A program made the translations under genes and the position numbers. The notes beneath the pieces were generated by a model. It ran no database searches. It saw only the letters and a list, made by a program, of their open reading frames with translations, and was not told the origin of the DNA. Positions 46,227-57,989 of a stretch of 64,000 nucleotides of DNA are shown here, piece after piece; the first letter of the stretch is position 1; the number at the start of each line of letters is the position of its first letter. This DNA comes from Rhypophila decipiens. Lineage: Eukaryota > Ascomycota > Sordariomycetes > Sordariales > Naviculisporaceae. The DNA lies in assembly GCA_033297075.1 (NCBI GenBank), contig MU858117.1:62001-126000 (forward strand), given 5' to 3'.

Positions 46227-49200
46227 CGCGTGTCGGTCGGCCTGAGGATCTCGATATGGGCGACTTCCAATCGGGGAGGCAGTCAGACTGCTCGGCGTCG
46301 CTTCGATGAGGAATCCTAGACGTTACGGGTGTGGTGCCATAGCAGTGTGAGAGAAGAGGAACCAAACAGCCGAAGAAGCTTCCACGTCGATGGGAAGTGG
46401 TGGGAAATGACAAGGTGGTACGGAGTACGAAGTGCTCGACGCGGAGATGGCGAGGGAAGCTGGCAGAAAGATTGCGATGAAAAAAAGGAATTGTTGAACG
46501 AATGTGGTGGTTTTCGGTTCTTTCGGGAATTAGAAGACTGTCGCCGTCATCAAATTGTTGACTTTTCGTGGCTTGAGCCGTGGTCAACTACGGCGAGAGT
46601 GAATGTTGGCGTCGAGGGATGAGGCTGTGGAGGATTGGCCGTTTGGCTTGCTCGCAAGTTTGTTTTCCGGCCTCTTACTGGGTCCACCCGCCGAAATGAC
46701 GCTGAGGAATTGAGGAATGGGGGACCTGGTGGGAAAACCTGGCGCGACCTGGACAGTTTCGAACTCTGGGTTCGCTGCACGGACCAGTTTTGCGGTTGTT
46801 CCTGTGCCTGGTGGGCGGGCGCTGCACCTTATTCGTCCAATCGACCGTCTGTTCAATGTGGAGAACGAAATGCTGCTTTGCCCTGATTGGTTAGACCAAA
46901 TCGAACAGAAGATTGGTGTGGATTTCAAGAAATTGGCATGGTTGTCCAATCTTCTGCCAGGAACAGGTGATGACATCTAGAAATCCGGAATTCAAACAAA
47001 TTCGAGAGAAATCGGCGATGATAGCTGGAGGAAAGTTATATACTCACAGAGAATATTTGGCCTTGACGCAATCCCGTCCGTGATTGTCCCAGAAACAAGG
47101 TCAGCGCTGGTCGATTTGGCTCGTGCAGATGAGGACACCCGGGTCCAGGGGTCCTTTGTCTGTTGTCGAGGGCACGCCGCCTTTAACTTTTGGCTGATGC
47201 AGTGATTTGTGTGTCGGTTGTTCGGTTCAGAACGAGAGGTTGGCTTTTTTGTGGAACGCTGTTGAGTGTGCTGTCGGCCGGATGATCACTAGTGACAGTA
47301 CCCGTGTTGTCTTGTCCCACAAACTCAATCTCGACTGCTCTCAGTAATTAAATCCACCAAATTGCTTTCCTGTCCTGCGAGTTGATTCACCGCCTTCGTC
47401 TCGGTTTCGATTCAGAGAATTTGGTTTGTCTGTCGTCCTGGTTCCCAAAGCACCACACTCTCGATTGAGCGGTAATAATGCCAAATGAATGTCGATGTTT
47501 GGAGATCTGTACCGCGGGGAAAGCTCTCACAAGTCACAAGCGGCAAGAATGCAACGGAAGAGCCGATACCAGCACCAAATCCTGGAGATGCTCTGTCTGG
47601 GCGTTGTCGTTAGAGAATCGTCTTGCGAGCATGCGATGCGACAGATGGAGATCAGGGGTTACACACGTACCCGTCGATTGGAGAAGAAAGAGTGACTGTG
47701 TAAACGACTGGGAAAGGAACGTGCAAGGGCCGGGACCTTGAATGCGTCAGAATCTGAGAGACGTGAACGTCGTGTTTGGATGGAAAAAAAGAGTGACTGC
47801 AAGTGCGATAAATCGCAAAACAAAAAAAATGAGTGTAGAGAGTCCTTCGCTCCTTCCTGAACCGTTTTTCCCCTGCGTTGACCGTGATGCTCTGGCAAAC
47901 AAAATTCCTCGAGGGAGAGAAACGGCGGATCAACTCTGGGCCTCTCTGGCCCCCTCGCCAACCTGCTGGATTCAGGGGCCAGCCGGGGGCTTCCTGGTGC
48001 TACCGCACGATACCGATCCGCGATTGGATGAGCGTTATGACGACAGGGGGTGCACCGGCGTGGCCCCAGCCACCCTTTTCGACCACAAGCCCACCTATCA
48101 ACGACGCTTCACCAGCAACTCACCCTTCGAAACCTCGAGAAGGCAGGCTTCTCGAACAAAGGGATCTTTTTAAGCCTCAAAAAACAAAAGTATGCATGTC
48201 TCGGTCGTCCGTACTAATGGTATTCACAACATCAGCCCTTTCCGAGGCTACGAGACAGCTTCCGTGCGTCCCATTAGCCCAAGTGTTTTACATATCGCGG
48301 GTTGATTCCTGATTGCTGAGATTCAAGATGGCACAAGTTGGGGTAAGGGAACGCTGAAACTTCATGACAAGTCCCAAGTTGCGAACAATATGCGGCACTG
48401 TCGAACTCATGACGAATCTCGATATTCATAGGATATCTAAATCTGTGGATGATATGCTTCCTAAACAGAGCATCCGTCCTTCGCATAAGACTCGAATATC
48501 ATATGTATCCACCTGTCTACCCGGATCCATCACATCACGAGCGAATCCTCGGCACCACCTGCCTCGTGAGGCTGGCATGGATTGATCAAGCATAATAAAA
48601 CAAGTGATAGTTCCCTCGGTGACACGAAGACAGAGCGCCGTTGCCATTAAAGCCTTGCATTTTCGATGGTCAACATCTCTTAGTGTATGAGGCAATCACA
48701 ACAGGAGGACAGATGCCGTCCCGTCTTGGTTGAGCAGTATACCTTTCAAAGCTGTATGGGATTCAAACATAGTCCAGGAATTATGTTTATATGGCCTTAT
48801 CCGGCGATGTGTGATCATCTGTTAACATCAAGGCAGGTATAAAACGCAATACCTTCTTAGTTCTTGTGGGTTTCTGATATGATGATCACGCACATGGAAT
48901 ATCTTCAACCGGGGTCTATAAGCGTGAAATCCCGTTCCCTGGTTGAGCGTTTTGACGTTTTCCGCAACCCGGGCTGACGAACTGTGCGTCACAGCTTCGT
49001 TGAACGTCATGCAAAACACACGTGGGTGTTCCCGACGATGAACATGTTTCGCTGCTGTTATTTTAAGCTATTTTTGTGCTGGTTTGTTTCGAAGACTCTA
49101 AGCAACCATGAAGACCTATATTGGCTCCCCGTCCCATAAGATCGGAACCAAGATTCAGCCCATCGAGATCTCTATCTATGCTATATTCCTGGAGGTATAG

Positions 49201-49991
49201 TACGATGTTTGAAGACGAACCCGGATTTAAGGCCATACGTGGACCATCAGAAGAGAAGAGTGCCATAAATAACACAAGTCATGAAAATCAAGCGGTCTTT
49301 TGACATGGGCTGTTAAAAGATCATGGATCCACCATTGATATATGCCTTGTGTTTCTTGCTTGATCATGTATCTGTCTATCTTAATATATAAGTGTAATAC
49401 TCGTTACGGGCTACATTCACATCATCTCTCTCCACAACGACACTTGTTTCCCATGTACCGAGTCATGCCAAACCACAGGACCAGAGTTGTCCGTAAACGT
49501 CCAAAACAAAGCACCAAACAGAACCGGGGTGTGCCACATTCTGGTTGGCACCTTCCACAAAGGAGGCTGCCCTGGGATGATGTTCATAAGAGCCAGTGGC
49601 TCCTGCCGTGCTTCTATAGATAGAGCGGTTTATGGGAAAGAGGTACCCTAGTGGGCATCCTAGGTATGTGTTTCTGAGAAGCAGTGGGTCCTTTCTTTGC
49701 TTTTATTATGGATGAAAGGGGAAAGAGCTACCCAGGTACCTTGGACAAAAGTTCTGAGAAACAGTCATTCGAGCGGCAGGACAAGCCATATGAGAGCAAC
49801 AAGTCAAATGCAATGTTAGACGACCAGCAAATAGTATCACCCCAACAGAACAACAAAGCGCCAGAAAGTGAGATTGGGGTATCATTGTGCAAGCTAGATG
49901 ATGATGACCAGCATAAGGCCAACCAAAACCCGCAAATACCCGGCCCTTGCGCTCAGCGAAGACCACAAAGAGGTCCCAAAGTGGCCCATCC
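46227..49991. other. 3.8-kb intergenic region upstream of RAX2, downstream of LCL3
   Basis: This holds the RAX2 promoter (adjacent to 46226) and the LCL3 3' flank. Open frames here are short and featureless. No RNA gene or repeat family is recognised. Confidence 0.5.
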
Positions 49992-51111
49992 TTACTTTGA
50001 AACCTTTGTACTGGAAGTCTTCCCATTGGGAGTTTTCACAGTCCCACTGGGTTTGACATCCACAGTCTTCATCCTCTCCTTGAAAGCTCTTGGACTTTCA
50101 ATATCCTTCTTCTTGCCAAATCCAAAGAAACCCCCCGTCTCAGCAGACCAAAGGCCCTTTCCTCTCTTCCGAGCAGCTGCCTCTGTGGCGAGATACTTCT
50201 CCTTGGTCTTGTCTCCACCGAATTCCGCGCCGGTCTTGGCCTCGTACGTAGTCGCCAGCCCTCGCTTCAACATCTCCAGCCCAACATCTTTCTTCAGAAA
50301 GAAGGGTGCTTTCCTGACGTAGACAGTGGCCACCACACGGTCGTACTGGTCCTTCCTGTAGATATGCGCTCGTACTCGTTTCCCCAAGACGTAGTCGCGC
50401 AAGAAAGTCAGCGCCTCGGCGGAGAATGGTTGTGCGGGACGTCCAAAGTGGGCTGTTTCCGGTGCATCGACACCTGCAAGTCGCACAGATAGCTATGAGA
50501 GTAAGATTTAGCATGAACTCGGTTGTATGTAATTAAGAAATAAAGCGACAAGAACGAGAATGACCAACCGTTCGCCCCTTGAGTTCCTGCTTTCCAGTAG
50601 GAACCTTGCGCAACCAACCCCACCCGGCCAACCGCCCACCGGGCGTGTGGAACATGCGAAAGTTATCGCCATCACCGACGCTGGTCACCTTGCCCAGCAG
50701 CTTGCGACGACGATAGAAGCTCTGATCTATGTTTCCGGCCATGGGAATGCGACGCAGGTGGCTTCTGTAGAGGCCGTACAAGGCGATTGCGCCGACAATA
50801 ACAGTGCCTTGGTACAGCAGGTCCGATGGTTTCAGCAGGCGCTCGCTCCAGGGAATAGCGTTCAAGGAGTCGTTCCATGATATGTGCGCATTCGGGTCTC
50901 GCGGTTTCTCTGGGCGCATGTAATCTAACGGGATCTTCTGCTGCCGTGGTGGCGGTGGAGGCTGGACCGGAGTAGCGACGGCGTCCGCACCGGCTTCGGG
51001 ACCGCTTGTTTTGTTTTGTTTGTTGTTCTCATTGTCCTTGATTTTAGATGCAGAGGAGGATGCATCATCCGTTCCCCCCGGCGGGGGATACGACCAGAGA
51101 CCCCATGGCAT
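49992..51111 (-). CDS. LCL3: Lcl3-like membrane-anchored staphylococcal-nuclease-domain endonuclease
   Basis: This is a predicted Ca2+-dependent nuclease anchored in a membrane; the family is mitochondrial in yeast. Two exons, 51111-50569 and 50492-49992, joined over a 76-nt intron (GTTGGT donor) give 347 residues. The N-terminus is Pro-rich and disordered. A transmembrane helix follows at about residues 98-115 ([18 protein letters not shown]). The SNase domain starts near residue 135 with [18 protein letters not shown]. Active-site residues are visible in [11 protein letters not shown] (Arg, Asp and Glu) and in [10 protein letters not shown] (second Arg). The C-terminus is basic and Thr/Ser/Lys-rich. 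The start is the ATG at 51109-51111, giving [13 protein letters not shown]; the frame continues upstream without another ATG. The OGG1 gene follows upstream on the same strand. Confidence 0.92.
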
Positions 51112-51552
51112 CGTGGATCCCGCTGGGCGTCTCAGTGGCACCAAATTTTGGCATGGAGGAGGTGGGAAGTCGGAGGTTGTTGTTTGTCACTGAGTCGGGG
51201 CAGGACCGACCCTTGGCCGTGCACGGTCGGTCCTACCCCTCACCACAACGGCCCTCACAACAGCGGCCGGTCTCCCTCTCCACCGTTGTTAACCGAACGG
51301 CTTTTTAGGCTCTCCGGATCATGGCCCGATATCTAATTATATTGTTGTTCTCCTGAACAGAATAGTTGGAACGTTTACTTGCTGCTAAGCTACGCGGAGA
51401 CTTGAACTTGGTTTTCTTTAACTTTTATGGACAAGATTGTAACTTGGGGAGACCTACAGTCCTCTGTATCATTTGTATTCGTACATGTACACATGAATGA
51501 ACGGTCACCGATAAGAACCTTATTGTAAAAAGAACCGAGGCGCTCCACACTC
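51112..51552. other. Spacer between OGG1 3' end and LCL3 start
   Basis: This is 441 bp containing the LCL3 promoter (minus strand) and the OGG1 terminator region. It is AT-rich at 51330-51480. No gene is seen. Confidence 0.5.
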
Positions 51553-52928
51553 TCAACTCCCAACCACCTTCCTCCTCTTACTTCTCCTCAGGCCTGACTC
51601 CTTGATCTCTGTTATTTCAATCTTCACATCCTCGGGCTTTTCTGCGTCCTTCTTGATAACTGTCTTCCTCTTCTTCGCCTGTGATATCGACTCAACCTCA
51701 GCCAATACCTGGCCCTCCTCACCCTCCTCTTTTTTCACCACAATTTTCGTTTCCAGGGTAGCCTCTTTCTTGACAGAAGAAGCTTGGGCAGCGAATGACT
51801 TCAGATTGGCGGTAAAGAGAACAGATTGTGCCCAGCCAGCATGGGGACCCCATATCTCACGAAAGTAATCGCCCACAGCATCATACATGGTCTTGGAGAG
51901 GGTTTTGCTAGCTGCTCCTCCTTTCCCAAACTTGTAGTCACGCTGAGCAATTTGCCAGACATGAGTATCGATCGGAACCGACTCGCCCCATCCCAGCCCC
52001 ATCAAGCAGACGCAATCCGCCACTTTTGGCCCAACTCCGCTGAGCTCCAAGAGTGCCTCGTGGGCGGCTTTGTAGGTTCTGGGTTTGGTGTCGTTTTCTG
52101 AGCTGGGCCTTTGCCCATCTCGCTGGCGGACGGGTGCGTCGTATGCTGGACAGCCAGGGTTCCTCAAGACGTCCAACCAATTCGAGGGCTTTTCTTTCGC
52201 CACGATCCGTGCTGTTTCGGCGATATACTTGGCCCGGTACCCGAATCCCAACTCGCGAAGATGTGTCTCGACCCCGGTACCTGTCAAGGCATCGGGTCGT
52301 GGAAAGTCATGAAACTTGTGGCCATGAAGGGTTCCAATGTATGGGCCATAGTGGATACATAGCTTGTGTACCATCTGACTGATGCGTGAGATGTTGTTAT
52401 TGCTACTGCATATGAAGGAGATGAGCGTCTCCCAGGCGTCCTGGTTCAGGATGCGAATACCCGTGAAAGCTGGGGCACGGCGAGCAAAGTTGGCGTCCGA
52501 TGCGGTCCATTGCTCGTAGAGCGCTGCGAGGGAGTGCGAGAGAGCAAAGTAGCTGTGGAGCAACAAAGCAGTGCCGTCTTCATCTTCAGTCCCGGGAGGC
52601 AGCGGGGATTCTGATTTGATAGATACGGGTGGTGTTAGAAGTGCTCTCGATGATGCTTCAGGCCAGGTCGCTTTGAAGTGCAAATATGAAGGATCTTGCT
52701 TCAGTGAGATGATCCGACCTTGGAGAACACAGTGCCTACAGGGGCATGGAGTGTTAGAGTGAGGAAACAATTCGGACTTTGGAAATGATAAGGTAACAGG
52801 AGTACCAACCATTCGTCATTGATGTGCTGCCATCTGAACGATTGTCCACATTTCAGAGTTGTGTCAATACTGAGCTCGGTAAGACTCAGGGGAAGCTTTC
52901 GCCACCCAGCAACACGATGAGCAGCCAT
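51553..52928 (-). CDS. OGG1: 8-oxoguanine DNA glycosylase/AP lyase
   Basis: This bifunctional base-excision-repair enzyme removes 8-oxoguanine opposite cytosine and nicks the strand by beta elimination; it acts in nucleus and mitochondria. Two exons, 52928-52810 and 52735-51553, around a 74-nt intron give 433 residues. The N-terminal OGG_N domain shows LKCGQSFRWQ. The HhH-GPD core shows LLELSGVGPKVADCVCLMGLG with catalytic Lys277, and VPIDTHVWQIAQRDY with catalytic Asp296; their spacing of 19 equals human Lys249/Asp268. The intron splits Trp40 in the segment NDEWHCVLQGR. The C-terminal extension of about 80 residues is Lys/Glu-rich and ends RRSKRRKVVGS, a likely nuclear localisation signal. 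Its start lies 427 bp from the divergent U2AF65 start. Confidence 0.95.
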
Positions 52929-53355
52929 CAGACTCTTATTCTCGGTGAGAATGAGAGCAATTAAGAGATTCAGGAGTTGTGAGGTTTGTCTTGGCTATTA
53001 CATGAGAGTTCTTTTTTCTGTTAAAACGATCGTATCAAAGTACCTATCCGTATCGCGGTACGGATCCCTATGCTCCTTCCTTCACTTCAGCGGGTTCCAG
53101 GTGCTGCCTGTTTTGAGTTGGCGAAACATGCAGGTGGTCTCCCGCGCTAGAGCCTCCATGCTTAAAACACAACCGCGCTAGTCCACAAATGGTTTGGTGG
53201 GACCAAATACCCTCCAAAAAAGTCCCCAGCCTCGCGATCAACTGTTCAGCAACTTTCCTATCTTGAGCAAATCGCGACGACATTTTTTTAATACATCACC
53301 TTTGCAGCACAGCACATTTCGTATCGCTCGTAATTCATCGCGACCTCGAATCACG
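52929..53355. promoter_or_regulatory. Divergent promoter region, OGG1 / U2AF65
   Basis: This is 427 bp between divergent ATGs. It includes a TCCGTATCGCGGTACGGA near-palindrome at 53047-53064, the same word family found in the gene deserts. No TATA box is obvious. Confidence 0.55.
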
Positions 53356-55502
53356 ATGAACGGCGATAGTTACTCGTCACGCGGTACATTCTGACCTACT
53401 AACATCATTCTTGAATCAGCTACTAACTGTGAGAATTAGACGGTGGCCGACACGGCTCATCTCGCGACTATCCAGTATGTCTTGAATCCCCAGTACAATC
53501 TCTCCACTCACATTTATCTAACACTTCCAAGCCAAGACGTGATCGCGACGACCGGCGTGATCGCGGAGATCGTGGCGACCGTGGCGACCGTACCGACCGC
53601 GCACCTGGGCGCAGAAGATCCCGATCTCCCGAGTTTCGTAGTGGTGGTGGCGGTCGAAGCCGACGCGATGATGGAGATGTCGACGCATACTCGTCCAGCA
53701 GAAGCCACCGTGATCGCGAGCGCGAAGACAGATATTCTGGTCGTGAACGTCGGGGTGGTGACCGCGATAGGGATCGCGAATGGGACCGGGACCGAGGTGC
53801 GGACAGAGGCGCGGACAGAGGAGCTGACAGAGCAGCTGACAGAGGAGCGGATCGAGGCGCGGACCGAGGTGCAGACAGAGGTGCAGACAGGGGCGCTGGT
53901 CGCAATCGCCGCGATCACGATGATGGGGGACGCCGACGCGATCGAGACCGCGACTTGATTGACGATCGTCGTGGACCCCGAGGTGGAATCGACCGAGACT
54001 TCGAGAGAGAGAGAGACCGCCGCCGCAGTGCCACCCCACCGCCGAAGAAACGCGAGCCAACCCCCGACTTGACGGACGTAGTACCTGTCCTGGAGCGCAG
54101 GCGTCGCTTGACTCAGTGGGACATCAAGCCGCCTGGTTACGACAACGTCACGGCCGAACAAGCGAAGCTCTCGGGCATGTTTCCTCTTCCCGGAGCCCCG
54201 CGACAGCAGACGATGGACCCGACGAAACTCCAGGCTTTGATGACACAACCGAACAACAATTCCACCACCAGTACTCTTCTCAAACCTACCAATGCTCGCC
54301 AGAGCAGACGCCTCATTGTTAAAAATCTACCACCATCTGCGACCGAGGAGAGTGTCATGAACTTCTTCAACCTCCAGCTCAATGGTCTCAATGTCGTCGA
54401 AGCAACGGATCCCTGTGCCCTGTGCCAGATCGCTCCCGACCACAGTTTTGCGATGCTCGAATTCCGCAATAGCGGTGATACCACGGTAGCGCTTGCCTTG
54501 GACGGAATCAAGATGGAAGCAGACGTTAAAATGGAAGGAGACGACTCTGCTGCCAATGGAGCAGGTTCATCGTCTGACGGGCTCCATATTCGTCGACCAA
54601 AGGACTACATTGTCCCTGCAGTAGTTGATGACCCGCACTACGACCCCGACTCTGATGCCCCCTCCAGTGTGGTTGTTGATACCCCGAACAAGATCAGCAT
54701 GGCGAACATTCCGTCGTACCTCACTGAAGATCAAGTCATGGAGCTCGCTACTAGCTTCGGAAAGCTCAAGGCTTTCGTCCTTGCCAAGGATAACAGCACC
54801 GAGGAGTCAAGAGTATGCCCCCACCCATTCTTGTTCATTCTCGCAATTATTAACACTTAGCAGGGAATCGCCTTCTTCGAATATGCAGACTCTTCTGTAA
54901 CCGATGTGGCTATCCAGGGTCTCCACAACATGAATCTTGGGACCCATAACCTGAAGGTCCAGAAAGCCAGCGTCGGTATTACACAGGTCGCCGGAGAGAT
55001 CAATGTGAACGCCATGTCCATGCTGGCTGGCACGACCTCGATCGATCCCGACGTCAGCAGAGTACTCCAGTTGCTCAACATGGTCACACCAGATGAGCTC
55101 ATGGATAACGATGACTACGAAGGCATGTCACAGCCCTCTCTTTGAGCACCGGCCTACCCTTTTGAGACGCAGGCTAACATATTATGAAACAGAAATCAAG
55201 GAAGACATTGAGAGCGAGTGCGAGAAATATGGAAAGATCTTGGCACTCAAGATTCCCAGACCTGTTGGCGGAAGCAGGGGCTCAGCTGGAGTTGGCAAAA
55301 TCTACATCAAGTACGACACTCCTGAGTCTGCGACCAAAGCCTTGCGGGCACTGGCTGGCAGGAAGTTTGCTGATCGCACTGTTGTCACGACATATTTCCC
55401 CGAGGTATGAACTTTACGCCACACTCTTCCTTTCCGTGCTACATCGCTTGTACTAACTGACTCACCACTCAACAGGAAAACTTTGACGTAAATGCATGGT
55501 AA
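53356..55502 (+). CDS. U2AF2: U2 snRNP auxiliary factor large subunit (U2AF65)
   Basis: This binds the polypyrimidine tract and recruits U2 snRNP, partnering with U2AF35 and SF1. Six exons (53356-53383, 53440-53474, 53532-54812, 54864-55122, 55193-55404, 55476-55502) give 613 residues. The N-terminus is an Arg/Asp/Gly/Ser-rich region with nine 12-nt repeats (residues about 110-145). The linker holds RRLTQWDIKPPGY. RRM1 starts near residue 280 (RRLIVKNLPPSATEESVMNF), RRM2 near 408 (KISMANIPSYLTEDQVMELA), and the C-terminal UHM covers about 505-613 with GRKFADR and ending ENFDVNAW. Intron 4 (55123-55192) fits the frame only with a GC donor (GAAG/GCATGT) and has a CTAAC branch site. The last intron has TACTAAC before its acceptor, and the final exon is just 27 nt. 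Confidence 0.93.
53796..53903 (+). repeat. Nine 12-nt coding repeats, Gly-Ala-Asp-Arg
   Basis: Nine tandem 12-nt units encode (G/A)ADR eight times and a final GAGR in the U2AF65 N-terminal region. Units differ mainly at third positions, so the array is old enough to have drifted while the peptide stayed constant. Alternating basic and acidic residues resemble the RD/RS-type regions of splicing factors. Confidence 0.9.
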
Positions 55503-57119
55503 TTGAGGTGTTGATGCGATTCAAGAGATCTCTTACCCAAATATACAGATCTATGACTTACAGTCCCAACTGTCATCATATCCGGTGTTGAGGTGTTGGA
55601 AACAGTGCCTTGAGCAGATGAGTGAACAAGGAAAAAAGGAAGGCCGCGTAAATGCGATATTTGCACGGGCAAGGACGACAAGTTAGGTTTTCAGGGATTC
55701 ATGTTTGCCCCAAACGAATACTTGGGGTGCAGCATACTTACAGTCCAGTTTGTACGAGTACGATTATTGTTGTCTGAGGGGGGGCAAAATTTCCAACATC
55801 TATGCTAGAGGGATCACATTGGAGTTGGAGGGACAGTTTTTCATGCCTTCTTCAGTTAAAGGCTCCAGGTTTGGTTCCCGTTTGCAGACGCAAATGATAA
55901 CTACAGACCCCGCGTCGGTATATGAGCTGAGTGAGAGAGGGACACTGTAGGAACCCTCCGAACAGCCTGAGTTTTTTGTACCTCTCTGTTGACGAATGGT
56001 CTCATTATTCTAGCTATATAGGCACCTCTTCCTCCCGCATCATTCTGTCCGGCCGTCTATGATCTTTTGTTAGCTGAGGCGACTTTCGAGGTCACTTGGC
56101 TGTGGTGGGTGAACAAAGCAGATGAAGTACGTGACCCTGAACATGAAACTGTTAAAGGTTTCCAAGGATCACAATCACGATGCGGCATCACCCAAAAGAA
56201 TCACAGGTCTGCATAAATACACAATGGTTCATTGTATCATTAAAACTATAATAACAGCTATCCACCAGCACTCCTTTCAACCTGAAGGGGACCAAAGAGG
56301 CAATTAATAAAAGAGGGGCATATTCCTGCAAGCAATTTTGTCAGCGTCAAGCTCACTAAGTTTGGAATCGAGACAAAAGCTTCATCTTGTGTGTGTTTGT
56401 TCAGAAGTCCAGTAAATTCATCGAGTCCGCCCCCCCTTTCGAGGGAAGGGATTCTAACATAAGAGGTACCAGAATATAAAATTGTAACGTTGTTGATCAT
56501 CATGAAAACGCACAAAGAAGAGCTCTGACTCGGGGAGGGTAAGAGGAGAGTAGACTAACCATTTGAGAAGTGTGTTGTTGTCTGTCGTCGTGATTTCACC
56601 AAACCTTTTTCAGAGTCCAACCACGTTCAATGGCATCCAAACGCCTTGAACCGTCACTCAAAGAGAATGGCGGCCTAGCGGGCTTTCCATCATCTAGAAC
56701 CGGCTTCCAGACTCTGAAAAAGGCGTGTCCATGGTGTCGAGCGGATTGTCGGAGCAGGATCGAAACTGCTGCGTTGTTGCAGAAGAAGTTTTTTGTCACT
56801 GATGAAATTCTGCAGGAATTTAAAGCACCAATCAATCAAGTGGAGCTGCAACGGATAAGCTTCGGAATAATCCGATGCCCAGAGCTCACATACGCACGTG
56901 ACTCTTGATAGCTCGAGCCAATCAGCAAACAGGATTTTCTGCTAAGCGAGGAATTTCGCCCACACCAGAATTATCCCACAATTTGACCAGTGCGCATCGA
57001 AAATCCTCCTGTTTTTTTCGCTTCTTGAGAACGACCAAACCGCCGACCGACGACGACGACATCCCGCCCGATTTCCTCCCAACAACAAACCAGGAAATAA
57101 ACCACATCTCTCCAGCAAA
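55503..57119. other. Intergenic region between U2AF65 and RPS13
   Basis: This 1.6-kb stretch is the U2AF65 3' flank and RPS13 promoter. It contains a perfect 14-bp inverted repeat (56604-56617 / 56710-56723) and a 92-codon ATG frame (56630-56908) without family features. The sequence just before 57120 would be the RPS13 leader. Confidence 0.5.
56604..56723. repeat. Perfect 14-bp inverted repeat
   Basis: CCTTTTTCAGAGTC at 56604-56617 is matched by its exact reverse complement at 56710-56723, with a 92-bp spacer, in the region upstream of RPS13. Confidence 0.7.
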
Positions 57120-57989
57120 ATGGGTCGTCTTCACAGCAAGGGAAAGGGCATTTCTGCCTCCGCCATCCCCTACTCCCGCAACCCTCCCTCGTGGCTCAAG
57201 ACCACCCCCGAGCAGGTCGTCGACCAGATCTGCAAGCTCGCCAAGAAGGGCGCGACCCCCTCCCAGATCGGTGTCGTTCTCCGTGACTCCCACGGTGTTG
57301 CCCAGGTCAGGACCGTCACTGGTATGTTGTCCCGAGATTTTGCGAAGAAAAGTACTTGAAAAAAGCATGTGCGACAGGGTTTGCTGACGGTTTATTTCTG
57401 CGCAACAGGTAACAAGATCCTCCGTATCCTCAAGGGCAATGGTATGACTACTTGATCCGACAACCGTCCTTCCCGATTTCCAATCCATCCAATACGAGAA
57501 CAAAAAGATATTCTATCCTCCCATACCCATCGAGAGCCGCTTGAGAGCCCCGCGTACAGGGTCAAACGGATAAAACCCAAAAGACAATGCGTGGAAGGCC
57601 CGGCCGGTGTTGGGATGGATAATATCCAAAACACACACAAGAGACTCGTTCTCAATTATGCCTCTGTCTGGTCAAATTGGCTAACAGAGTGACAATGCAG
57701 GTCTTGCTCCTGAGCTCCCTGAAGACTTGTTCTCGTAAGTTCTGCCCCTCATTACGTGAGAGTTTGATTTGGGGATATATGCTCATGCTTTGCTGTGAAT
57801 AGTCTGATCAAGAAGGCCGTCTCCGTCCGCAAGCACCTTGAGCGCAACCGCAAGGACAAGGACGCCAAGTTCCGCCTTATTCTCATCGAGTCCCGTATCC
57901 ACCGTCTCGGCCGCTACTACAAGACCGTCGGTGTTCTCCCCCCCACCTGGAAGTACGAGTCCTCCAACGCCGCCACCATTGTCGGTTAA
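57120..57989 (+). CDS. RPS13: 40S ribosomal protein S13 (uS15)
   Basis: This is a cytosolic small-subunit protein that contacts 18S rRNA. Four exons (57120-57321, 57409-57441, 57701-57734, 57803-57989) give 151 residues, the canonical eukaryotic length. Highly conserved segments include [60 protein letters not shown] and [19 protein letters not shown]. The introns are 87, 259 and 68 nt, all GT-AG. The middle one is long for this locus but shows no C/D- or H/ACA-type signals that I can see. Codon use is strongly biased to C-ending codons compared with neighbours, as expected of a highly expressed gene. The ATG at 57120 follows a run of A, a favourable context. It converges on SDC1. Confidence 0.97.

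Noticed and set aside
53468..53905. Minus-strand 145-codon frame rich in Ser-Ala-Pro-Arg across the U2AF65 repeats
   Set aside because: It is the antisense shadow of the 12-nt coding array, which cannot easily create stops on the other strand.
56630..56908. 92-codon ATG frame upstream of RPS13 with a CPWCRADC segment
   Set aside because: No recognisable family, it lies across an inverted repeat and near a promoter, and the length is within chance expectation.
57322..57700. Possible snoRNA in the first two RPS13 introns
   Set aside because: RPS13 introns host snoRNAs in animals, but I see no paired C (RTGATGA) and D (CTGA) boxes and no ACA box at a suitable distance.
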